This document shows positions 48,902 through 58,337 of a stretch of 64,000 nt of DNA, piece by piece. Origin of the DNA: CAWAHD01 sp963781785 (GTDB lineage: Bacteria > Planctomycetota > Planctomycetia > Isosphaerales > Isosphaeraceae); contig CAWAHD010000001.1 in assembly GCA_963781785.1 (NCBI GenBank), forward strand, positions 620,001-684,000, written 5' to 3'. The first letter of the stretch is position 1, and every line of letters starts with the position of its first letter. Under the pieces are notes generated by a model that was given only the letters and a program-made list of their open reading frames with translations, searched no databases and had not been told where the DNA came from. The position numbers were made by a program, and so were the translations under genes.

Positions 48902-51478
48902 ATGCCTCGCAAGCGCCGCCGCATGCGCCCGAATCGCGTCTACAATCCGATCCCGGGGGACCTGCCCCTGGAGAATCGGTGGTCGGGCAGCTCGCAGATG
49001 CTGTCGATGATCCCGCCGGCGCTTCTGACCGCGCTGGCGACCGGCGCAGGGATCGGCGGGCGCGGCGGAGCCCGTGAGCACCGTCCCGGGGGGAGTGTCG
49101 GATTCGTTGACGCTCGCCGGTCAGACCGCCGGCAGCGTCTCCGGCTCGGCGGCGAGCGGGACGGTCGCCGGCGAGTCGACCGTGTCGCAGGCGCCGCTCA
49201 GCGGGCGGGCCGCGGCCAAGCAGGGCGGCGGAGCCAGAAACAACTCGCCCGCCGGCAGCCGCGGCTCGGCGCGGAGGCGGTGGAACCAGCGGGCGATCCG
49301 CAGGTACCCCGGCTAGGGCGGCTTCCCGTCCAGCGGCGTCCCCGACTGCGGGGGGAGGACTGCTCGGCTCGACCATGCCGATCGCCCTGCTGCCGCCGGC
49401 ATGGTCCGCCGCTACTGGCGGTCCGGCCGCCCCGCCCCCGGCCGCCGCCAACCCCGAGAGCGCTCTCAACCCAGCGAGCGCTCAGCCGGCAACCGCAAAC
49501 AACTCGAGTTCCCCATCCCAAGAGTCCGCAGCGGTCCAGTCGCAATCATCGCTGGGCATATCGCCCACGTCGAATACGTCCGGCGACGTCAGCGCTTCGC
49601 CGGCACCGTCCCAGCCCGGAACGCCGGTCAGTGGTGCGGGCGGTGCGTCGAGCGCATCCGGCGCCAGCTCGCTCCCTGGCCGGAGCTCGAACGCCCCCGG
49701 CCAGAACGGGGCCAGTGCCAGCAGCAGCGGAACGGGCCAGTCGCAACCGGCGTCGAGCCAGGTCTCCCAATCGGCCTCGAGCGGCAGCGCGTCGACGACG
49801 CCGACGATCTCCGGCGCCGCCAGTGCGTCGTCCAGCGGCACGGGCACCGGCTCTTCCTCATCGAACGGCCTCGGCCTCGGCAAGACGACCCTGAACGCAA
49901 CTCCCGAAGCGTCGTCCTCGAGTGGCAGCGGCGCCTCAGCGTCGAGCGGCAGCGGCTCTGCGTCGGGGGGCAGTAGCGCCGCGTCTTCCGGCGGCTTGGG
50001 TTCCCAGGACGAGATGGAAAGCTCGGACCCCGGTGGTCTCGGAGCGTCCTCGGGTCTCGCGATCTTCTACGGCCGGCCCCTGGGGGGTGGAACCGGCGGA
50101 ATCTACGAGCGCGCTCTGAACCTGCAACCCGGCGTCCCCTTCGACCCGCCGGTCGGCAGCAGCCAGAGCGCCCGCGACGTCTCCGCCGCCTCGTTCCAGT
50201 CCGTTGATTCCCTGATCATCAGCTACGTCGACAACTACCTGCAAGGACTGTCGAACCGCGATACGTCGGGAAACACATCAGTCTCCATCACCGGAAATGA
50301 TGATGTAGGTTCGTACACATTCGCAGTGACAATCTCATATAATTATCAGGAGACAGGCAACCCGCTGGGCACGTTCAGCGTCAACGACACGGACAGCATG
50401 AGCTACAGCTTCCACGAGACGGGCGTCTCCGCCGACGGCGTCTCGTTCACGCTCAACGACAACGGCTCGGCCAACTCGACCTCGAAGTTGAGCCCGACCG
50501 GGTCCACCGGGGGCACGCACACGCTCACCAACGTGCTGACGGGATCGAGCACCTACACACTGATCGAAAGCCTGTCGCAAACCGGCTCGCTGTCGCCGGC
50601 CTCGGGGTCCGACACGGTGTCATTGCAGGACGCTGGCTCCGACACCTATACCCTGAGCGAGCATCGCACGGTCACCGTCAACGGCAGCAACCAGATTCTC
50701 TCGGGGCTGAACCTCTCCAGCTTCAACGAGACCGAGAACGATTCCTGGACGACGTCGTCGTGGGCGGAGACGCCGGAAACACGTCGGGCGGCGGGGCGAC
50801 CGAGTCGCTGACCGACTCGTCGTCGCTGAGCGACGGCGGGGGACAGAGTTACAGCCTGACCATGACCGAAACCGAGACGCTGGGCGCCTCGGGGGCGATC
50901 ACCTCGGGACACCGCAGCTTCTCGTTCGGCTCCTCGTCGAGCGATACGCCCACGCTTTACTCGTTCGACACGGATTCGGATACGCTGCTGGGCGGCAGCA
51001 CGAACTACGATTCCGATACGATGACGGTGTCGGACACGGAGAGCTCCAGCGAGGTCCAGACAGGAACTGAAACCTACACGGCCACGGGCGGCGACACCTG
51101 GAACGAAACGGGGACGGACTCGCTCAGCTCGTCGGAATCGGACAGCACGACGACGACGGGCACCGGCCAGGCGACGGCAACCCTGGCCGGGGTCACCTCG
51201 AGCTCGACGTCGACGCTGACCGGTTCGGACCACTCGACCCTGATCGAAGCAGGCACGATCACCCAGACGATGGCCGAGAGCGGCAGCGAGACGATTGCCT
51301 CCGAGACCATCTCGAGCGGGAACAACACCGAGACCTGGAACGAGGCGGGCACGATCAGCTCCACGCTTTCGGACACCGACACCCAGGGGTCGAGCACCAC
51401 GCTCACCGAGTCGTCGAACCTGGGGGGCGTCACCGAGACCGACCGGTCCACCCTCACCGACTCGCCGCAAACGACGAT
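48902..51478 (+). pseudogene. Ser/Thr/Gly-rich secreted repeat protein, N-terminal part of a polymorphic toxin, cut by a transposon
   Basis: The ATG at 48902 gives a basic N-terminus (MPRKRRRMRPNR), LPLENRW resembling the planctomycete sorting motif, and a hydrophobic MLSMIPPALLTALATGAGI. A low-complexity body follows, first Ser/Gly/Ala-rich, then Ser/Thr-rich repeats of the type TYTLSEHRTVTVNG and DTWNETGTDSLSSSES. To keep this composition the frame must change near 49050, 49250 and 50758. The gene is cut at 51478, where the transposon end begins and adds a few foreign codons and a stop. A small related remnant lies at 57375-57530. The link with the downstream Hint-toxin parts is inferred from that remnant and from the broken ends. 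Confidence 0.65.
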
Positions 51479-51544
51479 TGTCCTCCCAACCAAAATGCTT
51501 GCTGCGTAATTGGGAGAATTGACCGGAGCAATCGACGTCTCCTC
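51479..51544 (+). repeat. left terminal inverted repeat of the four-gene transposon
   Basis: Begins TGTCCTCCCAACCA and ends CGTCTCCTC. It aligns with the reverse complement of 55893-55955, sharing ATTGGG, CCGGAG and CGTCTCCTC blocks, roughly 70 percent identical by eye. Confidence 0.78.
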
Positions 51545-51578
51545 CCAGCCGCGGCAATGCCGCAGAGGCGAGGAGCAA

Positions 51579-53321
51579 ATGTGGAACGAGTGGAATCGGT
51601 GGTGGAGTGGTCGAGGCGCGCCTGGCGAACGGCCGCCTGAAGAATTGGTCCGGCCGACATCCGATTTAAAGAATGATCCGGCGGCGGAAGGTGAACCGGA
51701 CGCGGTCGATTCCCAGATTGACCTCATCACATTTCCGGAAGCAATCGACACGAAATCGGAGAATGCGGACGCCTCGATTGCCGAGACGGTCCATCCCGAT
51801 GAACGTACACCCGAGCCGCCGGGCCTGCCCGATCGTGGGGATGAGACCGCTCCGGAGTTTGGAGACGCCCCGCAGTCGCCTGCCCGGGACGACCTCGGTG
51901 TGGAGGCGGACGAGCCCTCCGGGGTTCCGACCAACGAATTCGACAGCCCGCCGGCCCAGTTCGACCCGGTCGCTGAGCTCAGGCGGCAAGGGCTCGGGCT
52001 GCCGACCGGCAAAAGACGCACGCAACGCGGCCGGCGGCTGGCTCGACCCGAGGAGGTGAAGCCGGCGGCGTACAATCCCCAGCAGCGACTCATGATCCTC
52101 GACTGCTGGCAGCGCAGCGGCTTGCCCGCCAAGGATTTCGCAACATTGGTGGGCGTCTCCAAGCATACGCTCTATGCCTGGAAACAGCGGTTCACCCAAC
52201 AGGGACCGGCCGGCTTGCTCGAACAGCCTCGAGGCGCCCGCGAAGGAAGCCGCTTGCCCGACCTGACCAAACGCACCATCCTCTTGCTCAAGCAGGCGCA
52301 TCCCGACTGGGGATGCGAGCGAATCAGCCAGATGCTGGTGCGCGGCCCGGCACTGCCGGCCAGCCCGCCAGCGGTCGCCCGTGTGCTTCATGAGGCGGGC
52401 TACCAGTTGCAGGAAACCCCCACACGACCTCATCCCGACAAGGTCCGCTTCTTCGAGCGGGCCAGGCCCAGCCAGCTCTGGCAAACCGACCTGTTCACCT
52501 TCGTGCTCAAGCGGCAGAACCGGCGGGTCTACCTGGTTGCCTTCCTCGACGACCACAGTCGGTTCATCGTCAGCTTCGGTCTGCACGCCAGCCAGTCGAC
52601 GGCCCTGGTGCTGGAGGTTCTCCGTGCGGGCATCGCGGCCTACGGAGTCCCCGAGGAAATCCTCACCGACAATGGCGCTCAGTACGTGACCTGGCGGGGC
52701 GAGAGCGCTTTCCAGAAGGAGCTCAAAGGGCGCGGCATCCGCCAGATCGTGGCCGCGCCGCGCCATCCTCAGACCTTGGGCAAGATCGAGCGGTTCTGGG
52801 GAACGCTCTGGCGCGAGTGCGTGGAGACGGCTGTGTTCCTCGATCTGGCCGACGCCCGCGCGCGGATCGGCCACTTCATCGACTGGTATAACTTCCAGCG
52901 CACCCACAGCGGGATCGACGGCCTGGTGCCGGCGGACCGGTTTTTCGGGGCGGCTCCCGAGGTCCTGCTGGCCCTCAAAGATCGGGTCGCCGCCAACGCA
53001 CTGGAGCTGGCTCGCAACGGCTTGCCCAAGCCCCCGTTCTACGTGACAGGCCAACTGGGCGGCAAGAATTTCAGCCTGCATGCCGAAGGCGAGCGCGTGT
53101 TCCTGACGCGCGAAGGGGGCGTTCGGCAAGAAGTGGATCTGGTGCCGCCAGCCGCTTTCGCGGACTCAGCCGCGATGCCCAAGGCCATCTGCCCAGATGG
53201 CTCTCCGGCCGCCGGACCGCTTGGCGATGTGCCGGCACAGACGCACGATGAGCTGCCGCCGCAAGGGTCCCCGCCGGCGACGCCGGACGAGACAGCGAAC
53301 GAGGAAGGAGGCAAGCCATGA
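51579..53321 (+). CDS. DDE transposase 1 (IS481/integrase-core type)
   Basis: A 580-residue transposase with ATG at 51579 after GAGGAG. The first ~160 residues are acidic and Pro-rich. A helix-turn-helix follows (PQQRLMILDCWQRSGLPAKD, VGVSKHTLYAWKQRFTQQG), then an integrase core with candidate acids in LWQTDLFTF, EILTDNGAQY and GKIERFWGTLW (the D-D-E triad). The C-terminal ~170 residues include a small domain (GKNFSLHAEGERVFLTREGG) and a disordered tail. The stop overlaps the next start by four bases. Longer than simple IS481 transposases (~350 residues) because of both terminal extensions. Confidence 0.85.
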   Translation: MWNEWNRWWSGRGAPGERPPEELVRPTSDLKNDPAAEGEPDAVDSQIDLITFPEAIDTKSENADASIAETVHPDERTPEPPGLPDRGDETAPEFGDAPQSPARDDLGVEADEPSGVPTNEFDSPPAQFDPVAELRRQGLGLPTGKRRTQRGRRLARPEEVKPAAYNPQQRLMILDCWQRSGLPAKDFATLVGVSKHTLYAWKQRFTQQGPAGLLEQPRGAREGSRLPDLTKRTILLLKQAHPDWGCERISQMLVRGPALPASPPAVARVLHEAGYQLQETPTRPHPDKVRFFERARPSQLWQTDLFTFVLKRQNRRVYLVAFLDDHSRFIVSFGLHASQSTALVLEVLRAGIAAYGVPEEILTDNGAQYVTWRGESAFQKELKGRGIRQIVAAPRHPQTLGKIERFWGTLWRECVETAVFLDLADARARIGHFIDWYNFQRTHSGIDGLVPADRFFGAAPEVLLALKDRVAANALELARNGLPKPPFYVTGQLGGKNFSLHAEGERVFLTREGGVRQEVDLVPPAAFADSAAMPKAICPDGSPAAGPLGDVPAQTHDELPPQGSPPATPDETANEEGGKP

Positions 53322-54016
53322 CGGCGAACCCTGCCTCGGCCCGGCCGCACGGCCGGGCGCCTCGACAAAAGGAAGCCGCGGCGCAGCGATCGCGCGGAAC
53401 CTACCGGCGGCAATTGACGGCGGATTGTCCCGAAGCCCCGCACATCGGCCCTGAAGCCAGACGCGCCGCGGCTCTGGTCCTCGAAGTGCTGGCCGGAGTG
53501 CGGACTCCCGCTGGTGCCGCGACGGCGCTGGGAATCCGGTTGCCGCGCTACTATCTCCTGGAGCAGCGAGCCATTCGAGGGCTGATCTGGGCGTGTGAGC
53601 CCCGTCCGGTTGGGCGCACCGTCTCGACCGACCGGCGGCTGGCTCGCCTGGAGCGCGAGCTGTCTGTCAGTCGGCGTGAGCTAGCTCGCCATCAGGCGCT
53701 AGCCCGAACCACTCAACGCGCGTTGGGGCTGGCGCCGGCGGCCAGCAAAACGCAGGAAGCGTCCAGCGGAACCAAACGGCGGCGGCGGAAACCGTGCGTG
53801 CGAGCACTCCGCGCCGCGCGGTTGCTGCAAACCGCGGATTCACCTGGCAAGGAAGGGCCGGCTGCGGTACAAGGACCCGTTGGGAAACCCCCTGCGGCGG
53901 GGCCCGCTGGCGATGGGAATCGACCAGCGGCGTTGGAGACGATCCGCTCCGAAGCGCAGGGCGATCACGGAGGGTCTATCCATGCCGGCCGGCCGAAAGC
54001 CATTGAGCATCGCTGA
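53318..54016 (+). CDS. transposon accessory protein with coiled coil
   Basis: A 232-residue basic protein, overlapping the upstream transposase by ATGA. It has an Arg/Ala-rich N-terminus, a possible HTH (AGAATALGIRLPRYYLLEQRA), and a coiled-coil segment (LARLERELSVSRRELARHQA). The last 60 residues are low complexity, and another frame across that part also looks coding, so the true C-terminus is uncertain. No known family. Its place between transposase genes suggests a DNA-binding or assembly partner for transposition. Confidence 0.6.
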   Translation: MTANPASARPHGRAPRQKEAAAQRSRGTYRRQLTADCPEAPHIGPEARRAAALVLEVLAGVRTPAGAATALGIRLPRYYLLEQRAIRGLIWACEPRPVGRTVSTDRRLARLERELSVSRRELARHQALARTTQRALGLAPAASKTQEASSGTKRRRRKPCVRALRAARLLQTADSPGKEGPAAVQGPVGKPPAAGPAGDGNRPAALETIRSEAQGDHGGSIHAGRPKAIEHR

Positions 54017-54383
54017 CCAAGTCGACCGTCTGGCAGGATCACCCGTAGCCAAGACCCGGCTGCGGGTGATCCTGGCCAATCTCGCAGGGGAGATCAACGT
54101 CGCCGACGCGTGCGCCGATCTGGGAATCGAGGAGTCTTGGTTCTTCGATCTCAAGCACGAGAGCCTGGAGCGCTGGGTGAAAACCCTGGAACCGGGATCA
54201 CCTGGCCGGCGTCCCTCGGCGGAGAAAACGCCCGAGCAACAGCAGATCGCGAATCTGGAACAAAAAGTTGAGCGGTTGGAGCTGGAGCTGAAAGGGGCCC
54301 AGTTACGGGCGGAGCTGGCGCGCCAAGGTCTGTCTCGGCCCAAGCCGCAGCTCAAGCAAGCCGCAAAAAAAGCGAGTCGGTGA
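53982..54383 (+). CDS. transposon accessory protein, HTH plus coiled coil
   Basis: A 133-residue protein. The ATG at 53982 follows GGAGGG at seven bases. It begins MPAGRKPLSIADQVDRLAGS, followed by a helix-turn-helix-like segment (INVADACADLGIEESWFFDL) and a C-terminal coiled coil (EQQQIANLEQKVERLELELK) with a basic end. This layout is like the small OrfA proteins of IS3-type elements. It overlaps the preceding gene by 35 bases and the next by four. Likely binds transposon ends or partners the second transposase; inferred only. Confidence 0.65.
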   Translation: MPAGRKPLSIADQVDRLAGSPVAKTRLRVILANLAGEINVADACADLGIEESWFFDLKHESLERWVKTLEPGSPGRRPSAEKTPEQQQIANLEQKVERLELELKGAQLRAELARQGLSRPKPQLKQAAKKASR

Positions 54384-55920
54384 GGGATCCAGTTGAAGAT
54401 GCAAGCAGCGCCCCTCACCGAGACCATGAGGCCAGGAAAGCCTCCACGAATTCCGATCTGTTCCGGGACGCCGTAGCCGGAGACGCTCGGGACGACACCG
54501 ACTTCGAGTTCGAACTTGAGAGCCAAACTGCGGCGGTCGTGGTCGACGAGACCAGCGATCCGGCACGTCGTCACGACCGCAGCATCGCGAGCACGTGGGT
54601 CGGCAACGATGGTGCCGCGCTCTTGTCGATCGCGACCGCCATGCCGGGCTGGACGATGACCACCGCGGGAGACCCCCTTGGCCATTCAGCCGGCACGCCG
54701 CCGTGTGCGCGTGGTGAGGCGCGGGCCGGTCAGGCGGCGGTCGAGGGATGTCGCCGAGACTCGCTGCCACTGGACGATCGCGCCGGTCAGGCCGAACGTG
54801 TGCCAACGCCCGACAACCGTGAGGTACCGCGCCGCGGTTGGGATCGCCAATCCAAGCGCCGATGGAGCGAGCGCGATCTGCGAAAACGGTCGGTTGCGTT
54901 TCGCCGTTACGCGCGTGGCCACGGCTGGTCGACGGAGGAGACGGCCCAAGCTCTTGGTCTCTCACCGCGCACCATGTGGAATTGGGATCGAGGTTGGGGC
55001 GCAGATCGGCTGGCGCCGCGCCCACGGGGGCGGCCGCCGCAAATTGCCCCGGTCGAGCGCCAAGCCGAGGTCACCGGCTTTCTGGAACTGCACGGCCCGA
55101 GCATCAGCCTATCGAGTCTCCAGGCCGAGTATCCCGATGTCGCGGCGCCGAACTGGCTGAGCTCAAAGCGGGATATCGTGCCGAGTGGCTTCAAGAGCAT
55201 GTCGAGGAACGGTGTCGGCTGGAGTGGCTCTGTGGAGGCAGCGTGTGGGCGATGGATTTCACTCATCCCCCCTACCTGATCGACGGCGTCTTGCCTGCGA
55301 TCCTGAACGTGCGCGACCTGGCGAGTCGACAGCAGTTGCTCTGGCTGGCGGTGGCGCGTGAGGACGCGGCGACCGTGGTGGAAGCGCTGGCCGATTTGTT
55401 TGAGGAGCACGGTGCGCCGCTGGTCATGAAATGTGACAACGGTCCGGCGTTCCGCGCCCACCTGACGAAGCGCTTCTTGCACGGCCGGGAGGTTTTCACT
55501 TTGTACTCGCCGCCGTACTGTGCCCAGTACAATGGCGGCTGTGAGCGTGCCAACCGCACGCTCAAGGAGTTGACCGCGCACGTTGCCGATCAAGCGGGTC
55601 GCCGCGACTTCTGGACGAGCGACGATCTCCTGACCGCGCGTCTTCGCGCCAACCGACTGAGTCGGCCATGGGGACCGACGGGACTGACTCCGGAAGAAAC
55701 CTGGGCGGTGCGCGCCGTTTTGTCACTGGACAGACGCAAAAACATGTGGCAACATTTAAGGAGCGAGATCGCGACTGTCCTGGAACAGCGCATGATCGAC
55801 CCAGCAGCCGCGCTCTCGCATTACCCCCAAGCCGAGATCGAGCGGATCGCGGCGCAACCCGTCATCGAGCAGCTCGGTCTCCTTCATGTCACGAGGAGAC
55901 GAATTACTCCGGCATTTTGA
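54380..55920 (+). pseudogene. DDE transposase 2 (integrase-core type), frameshifted
   Basis: A GTG at 54380 overlaps the previous stop by four bases. The first ~150 residues in this frame are doubtful. From ~54840 it has a helix-turn-helix (VAFRRYARGHGWSTEETAQA, LGLSPRTMWNWDRGWG). The frame breaks near 55143: SLQAEYPDVA should be followed by AELAELKAGYRAEWLQ in the next frame, and one lost base explains it. The rest is an integrase core with acids in WAMDFTHPPYL, VMKCDNGPAF and NGGCERANRTLKEL, and it ends at 55920, just inside the right terminal repeat. It is different in sequence from transposase 1, so the element has two distinct DDE enzymes. Confidence 0.75.
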
Positions 55921-55955
55921 CGCCCAATCGCTGCACGAATAATGGTGGGGGCACA
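55893..55955 (+). repeat. right terminal inverted repeat of the four-gene transposon
   Basis: Read on the minus strand it begins TGTGCCCCCACCATTATTCG and ends CGTCTCCTC, pairing with 51479-51544. Confidence 0.78.
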
Positions 55956-56557
55956 GGGTCGCTGCCCATCAGCTTCTGGCTGGCGATCAGCTTCGCACGC
56001 ACGACGGCCGATGGTTGAAGGTTGATGGTCTTGAGGGACCGAAGCCATCAGAACGCGTGTACAACATGCGCGTGGCGGAGTATCATACGTACTTTGTTGG
56101 CCACCAGACCTGGGGCTTCGCGGTCTGGTCGCACAACATGTCCGTGGCGTACCCCGGGGGTGGGGGCGGGCCAGTTAATCGGAACAAGGTTACGACTCCT
56201 AATGCTGCCGCGAAAGCGAAGTCGCAGGGTCGGTACATCGACCCCCTTACAAATAAACTGGTGCAGACGACAGAGAACTTGGCAGCGGATCATATCTATC
56301 CCAAGGCGCGGATCAAGAAGCTCCGGGGATACCGCGATCTCACACCCGCACAGCAGTCAGAGGTGCTTAACAATCTGGAAAACTTCCGCGGGATGCCCCA
56401 GTCCCTGAATGCATCGAAAGGTAGCAAGATCGATTGGACGAAGTACAAGGGGGAGCCGCTTGATCCACAGTACGCTCAGCAGCTGGCCGAATTGCAGCAA
56501 CTCATTGAGCAGGAACTGCAAGCGCAGATCGACACGTTTCTAAAAGGAAGAAAGTGA
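55956..56557 (+). pseudogene. 3' end of polymorphic toxin 1: Hint domain tail plus HNH-type toxin tip
   Basis: The frame is open from the transposon border and has no start of its own, so it is a 3' fragment. It opens with the last third of a Hint domain (VAAHQLLAGDQLRTHDG, RVYNMRVAEYHTYFVGHQTW, ending VWSHN). After MSVAYPG it changes to a toxin-like tip with an HNH nuclease signature: ENLAADHIYPKARIKKL, VLNNLENFRGMPQSLNASKG, and a helical end rich in Gln/Glu. The D-H, N and N-SKG residues fit a metal-dependent nuclease. In such systems the Hint domain cuts itself to free the tip. The tip is lower in GC than the surroundings. A candidate immunity gene overlaps its stop. Confidence 0.78.
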
Positions 56558-57216
56558 ATCAGATGGAGATGCGAACTACACGGTGCTCGGCGTGGAACCA
56601 TCGCGAGTTCCGCCTTGAGTTTGACTCCCACATTCCCCAGGTTGACGTCCGCATGCTTGTATCTTTCCTCGAGGAATCCGTGCAAGCTGGCACACGGTAC
56701 AAAGAAGGAGAAACAATCGACTTCGGTTCGATGATCCTTCGAGTTGCTGCTGCGGGCGACCTGTTCGAGTTAGAGGAGCCTGACTTGCTGGGAATTCCGA
56801 TATCTTGGACGGTCGGGGTTACACAATCCCTTCGACTGCTACGGCTGCAAAAGGATATTGCCGAGAGCGTCGGATTGGGGGACGATCTGGACTTTCCGTC
56901 GATACGACACAGCCTTCTCGTCGGTGGCGACCTCGCTGAAGGGCTTGATACGCTGGTTCTGGAAAGGACCGAGCCCGCGAATTCCGATTCCGGCTGGTTT
57001 GTCGGCAGCCTAGATGGCGAACTGGATTATAATGACGCGGCGAATCTGCGTCGTATATCGGTCTACCAGGGAATATTGAGTTGGCCGCGTATCGCCGGAT
57101 TCTTGGCGCTCCCAGCCGGCAGTCGCGTCGAAGCATCAAGTCGATTGCAGATCTCGCGCAACGGTTTGCTCCTTGAAGTATCAAGGGGAAGCTTTCTGGA
57201 CGTTGCGCGCGTCTAA
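56554..57216 (+). CDS. candidate immunity protein for the HNH-type toxin
   Basis: A 220-residue soluble protein. The GTG at 56554 overlaps the toxin stop (GTGA), with AGGAAG upstream; an ATG three codons on is possible. It has an N-terminal half with no known motif and a C-terminal half reading SGWFVGSLDGELDYNDAANL and LSWPRIAGFLALPAGSRVEA, which reminds me of Imm33/DUF2185-type immunity domains, a similarity from memory only. Position directly after a toxin tip, overlap and lower GC are the usual marks of an immunity gene, which binds and blocks its own toxin in the producing cell. Confidence 0.65.
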   Translation: MNQMEMRTTRCSAWNHREFRLEFDSHIPQVDVRMLVSFLEESVQAGTRYKEGETIDFGSMILRVAAAGDLFELEEPDLLGIPISWTVGVTQSLRLLRLQKDIAESVGLGDDLDFPSIRHSLLVGGDLAEGLDTLVLERTEPANSDSGWFVGSLDGELDYNDAANLRRISVYQGILSWPRIAGFLALPAGSRVEASSRLQISRNGLLLEVSRGSFLDVARV

Positions 57217-57297
57217 GTGGGAGCGGCAGTGGAGAAGCGGCGCTGACCATGGGCACGGACCGACACGAGCACGCGGGACGGAAACCGGCCGGGTAGA

Positions 57298-57319
57298 CCT
57301 GGGTGGTTGCCCACCCAGG
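57298..57319 (+). terminator. strong hairpin after immunity gene 1
   Basis: CCTGGGTGG-TTGC-CCACCCAGG: a perfect 9-bp stem with a 4-base loop, followed by a C run and no T tract. It may act as a terminator or be a REP-like element. Confidence 0.45.
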
Positions 57320-57374
57320 CCCCCCACGAATGGAAAGATACTATGCCGGCGGGCAGTGAGTGGTAGGTGATGTG

Positions 57375-57530
57375 AGTCGCTCGAATTACGCCTACAGCGT
57401 GAACCGGGGCGGCCAGAACTTCGGCGCCGGGGGGCATCGTCACCGGCGGGGGCAACTCGTTCACGTTCATTCAAAGCAACTCCGATTCGCATACGTTGAC
57501 CGTGAACACCAGCACGGACGTGGTGGCCGA
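57375..57530 (+). pseudogene. remnant of Ser/Thr-rich toxin N-terminal region
   Basis: Reads NYAYSVNRGGQNFGAGG and, after a one-base slip in a run of six G at about 57432, IVTGGGNSFTFIQSNSDSHT and LTVNTSTDVV. Composition matches the repeat protein at 48902-51478. It stops where the first Y1-transposase element begins (57541). Probably part of the second toxin gene. Confidence 0.55.
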
Positions 57531-57540
57531 CAGAAATGGA

Positions 57541-57884
57541 AAGGACACGCAATGCTGTCTTGAATTGGGCCGTCCGTTTTGGTAGGTTCGGTAGTCCAGC
57601 GAAGACAACACCCGCGGAGGTTGGATCATGACGGTCGCGCGTTCGCAACTGGTCGATACAGCCGTAACCCGTTGGTATCACTGCATCACTCGCTGCGTTC
57701 GCCGTGCGTTCTTGCTCGGCGAAGGACCCTTGAACCGCAAAGAATGGATCGAAAATCGCGTGAAGGAACTTGCCGAAATCTTCGCCGTCTCCGTGGGCGG
57801 ATTTTCGGTCATGGACAATCACTTGCATCTTCTGGTACGCCTCGACCCGGAAGCCACGAACGGATGGTCGGATGACTGAATGGA
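57541..57884 (+). mobile_element. truncated Y1-transposase element, copy 1
   Basis: Starts with the left-end sequence AAGGACACGCAA and is cut after about 340 bases, where copy 2 begins. It contains the first 83 codons of the transposase (57628-57879: WYHCITRCVRRAF, MDNHLHLLVRL) and no right end. Confidence 0.78.
57628..57879 (+). pseudogene. 5' fragment of Y1 transposase, copy 1
   Basis: Codes for residues 1-83 of the same protein as the full copy at 58426 and ends at a TGA made by the junction with copy 2. GCGGAGG precedes the ATG. It keeps the HUH-type motif NHLHLL but cannot be functional alone. Confidence 0.75.
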
Positions 57885-58337
57885 AAGGACACGCAACGCT
57901 ATCTTGCATTGGGCCGTCCGTTTTGGTAGGTTCGGTAGTTCAGCGAAGACAACATCCGCGGAGGTTGGATCATGACGGTCGCGCGTTCGCAACTGGTCGA
58001 TACAGCCGTAACCCGTTGGTATCACTGCATCACGCGCTGTGTACGACGGGCGTTCTTGCTCGGCGAAGGACCCTTGAACCGCAAAGAATGGATCGAAAAT
58101 CGCGTGAAGGAACTTGCCGAAATCTTCGCCGTCTCCGTGGGCGGATTTTCGGTCATGGACAATCACTTGCATCTGCTGGTACGCCTCGACCCGGAAGCCA
58201 CGAACGGATGGTCGGATGAGGAAGTCGTTCGGCGTTGGGGACGGCTTTTTCCGCCCCGCGACAAGTCCCGGCAGACATTGCCGGTATCTAACGACTGGGT
58301 TCAGTCGCGGCTCAAGGACGCGGAATGGAATGAAAAG
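57885..58337 (+). mobile_element. truncated Y1-transposase element, copy 2
   Basis: Left end AAGGACACGCAA at 57885-57896, cut after 453 bases where copy 3 starts. Same length and nearly the same sequence as 61542-61994. Confidence 0.78.
57972..58337 (+). pseudogene. 5' fragment of Y1 transposase, copy 2
   Basis: Encodes about 118 residues of the transposase (to the phrase VQSRLKD) and then reads on out of register into the left end of copy 3, stopping only at 58673. Non-functional alone, though a chimeric 233-residue product is possible. Confidence 0.75.

Larger units (their letters stand above)
51479..55955 (+). mobile_element. four-gene transposon with two DDE transposases
   Basis: A 4477-bp element with imperfect terminal inverted repeats of about 65 bp that begin TGT and end ACA. 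It carries four genes that all overlap head to tail. The right end is confirmed independently: from 55956 the sequence matches the second Hint copy at 60266 exactly, and left of it does not. There is no target duplication; the left flank belongs to the Ser/Thr-rich part and the right flank to the Hint part of the host gene. Confidence 0.8.

Noticed and set aside
51666..53129. Long minus-strand reading frame (487 codons) opposite transposase 1
   Set aside because: It mirrors a well-supported DDE transposase, has no domain and arises from GC-rich third-position bias.
54303..55025. Minus-strand frame across the start of transposase 2
   Set aside because: Considered because the plus-strand frame is weak at 54400-54800, but it is Arg/Pro/His-rich and lacks any motif.
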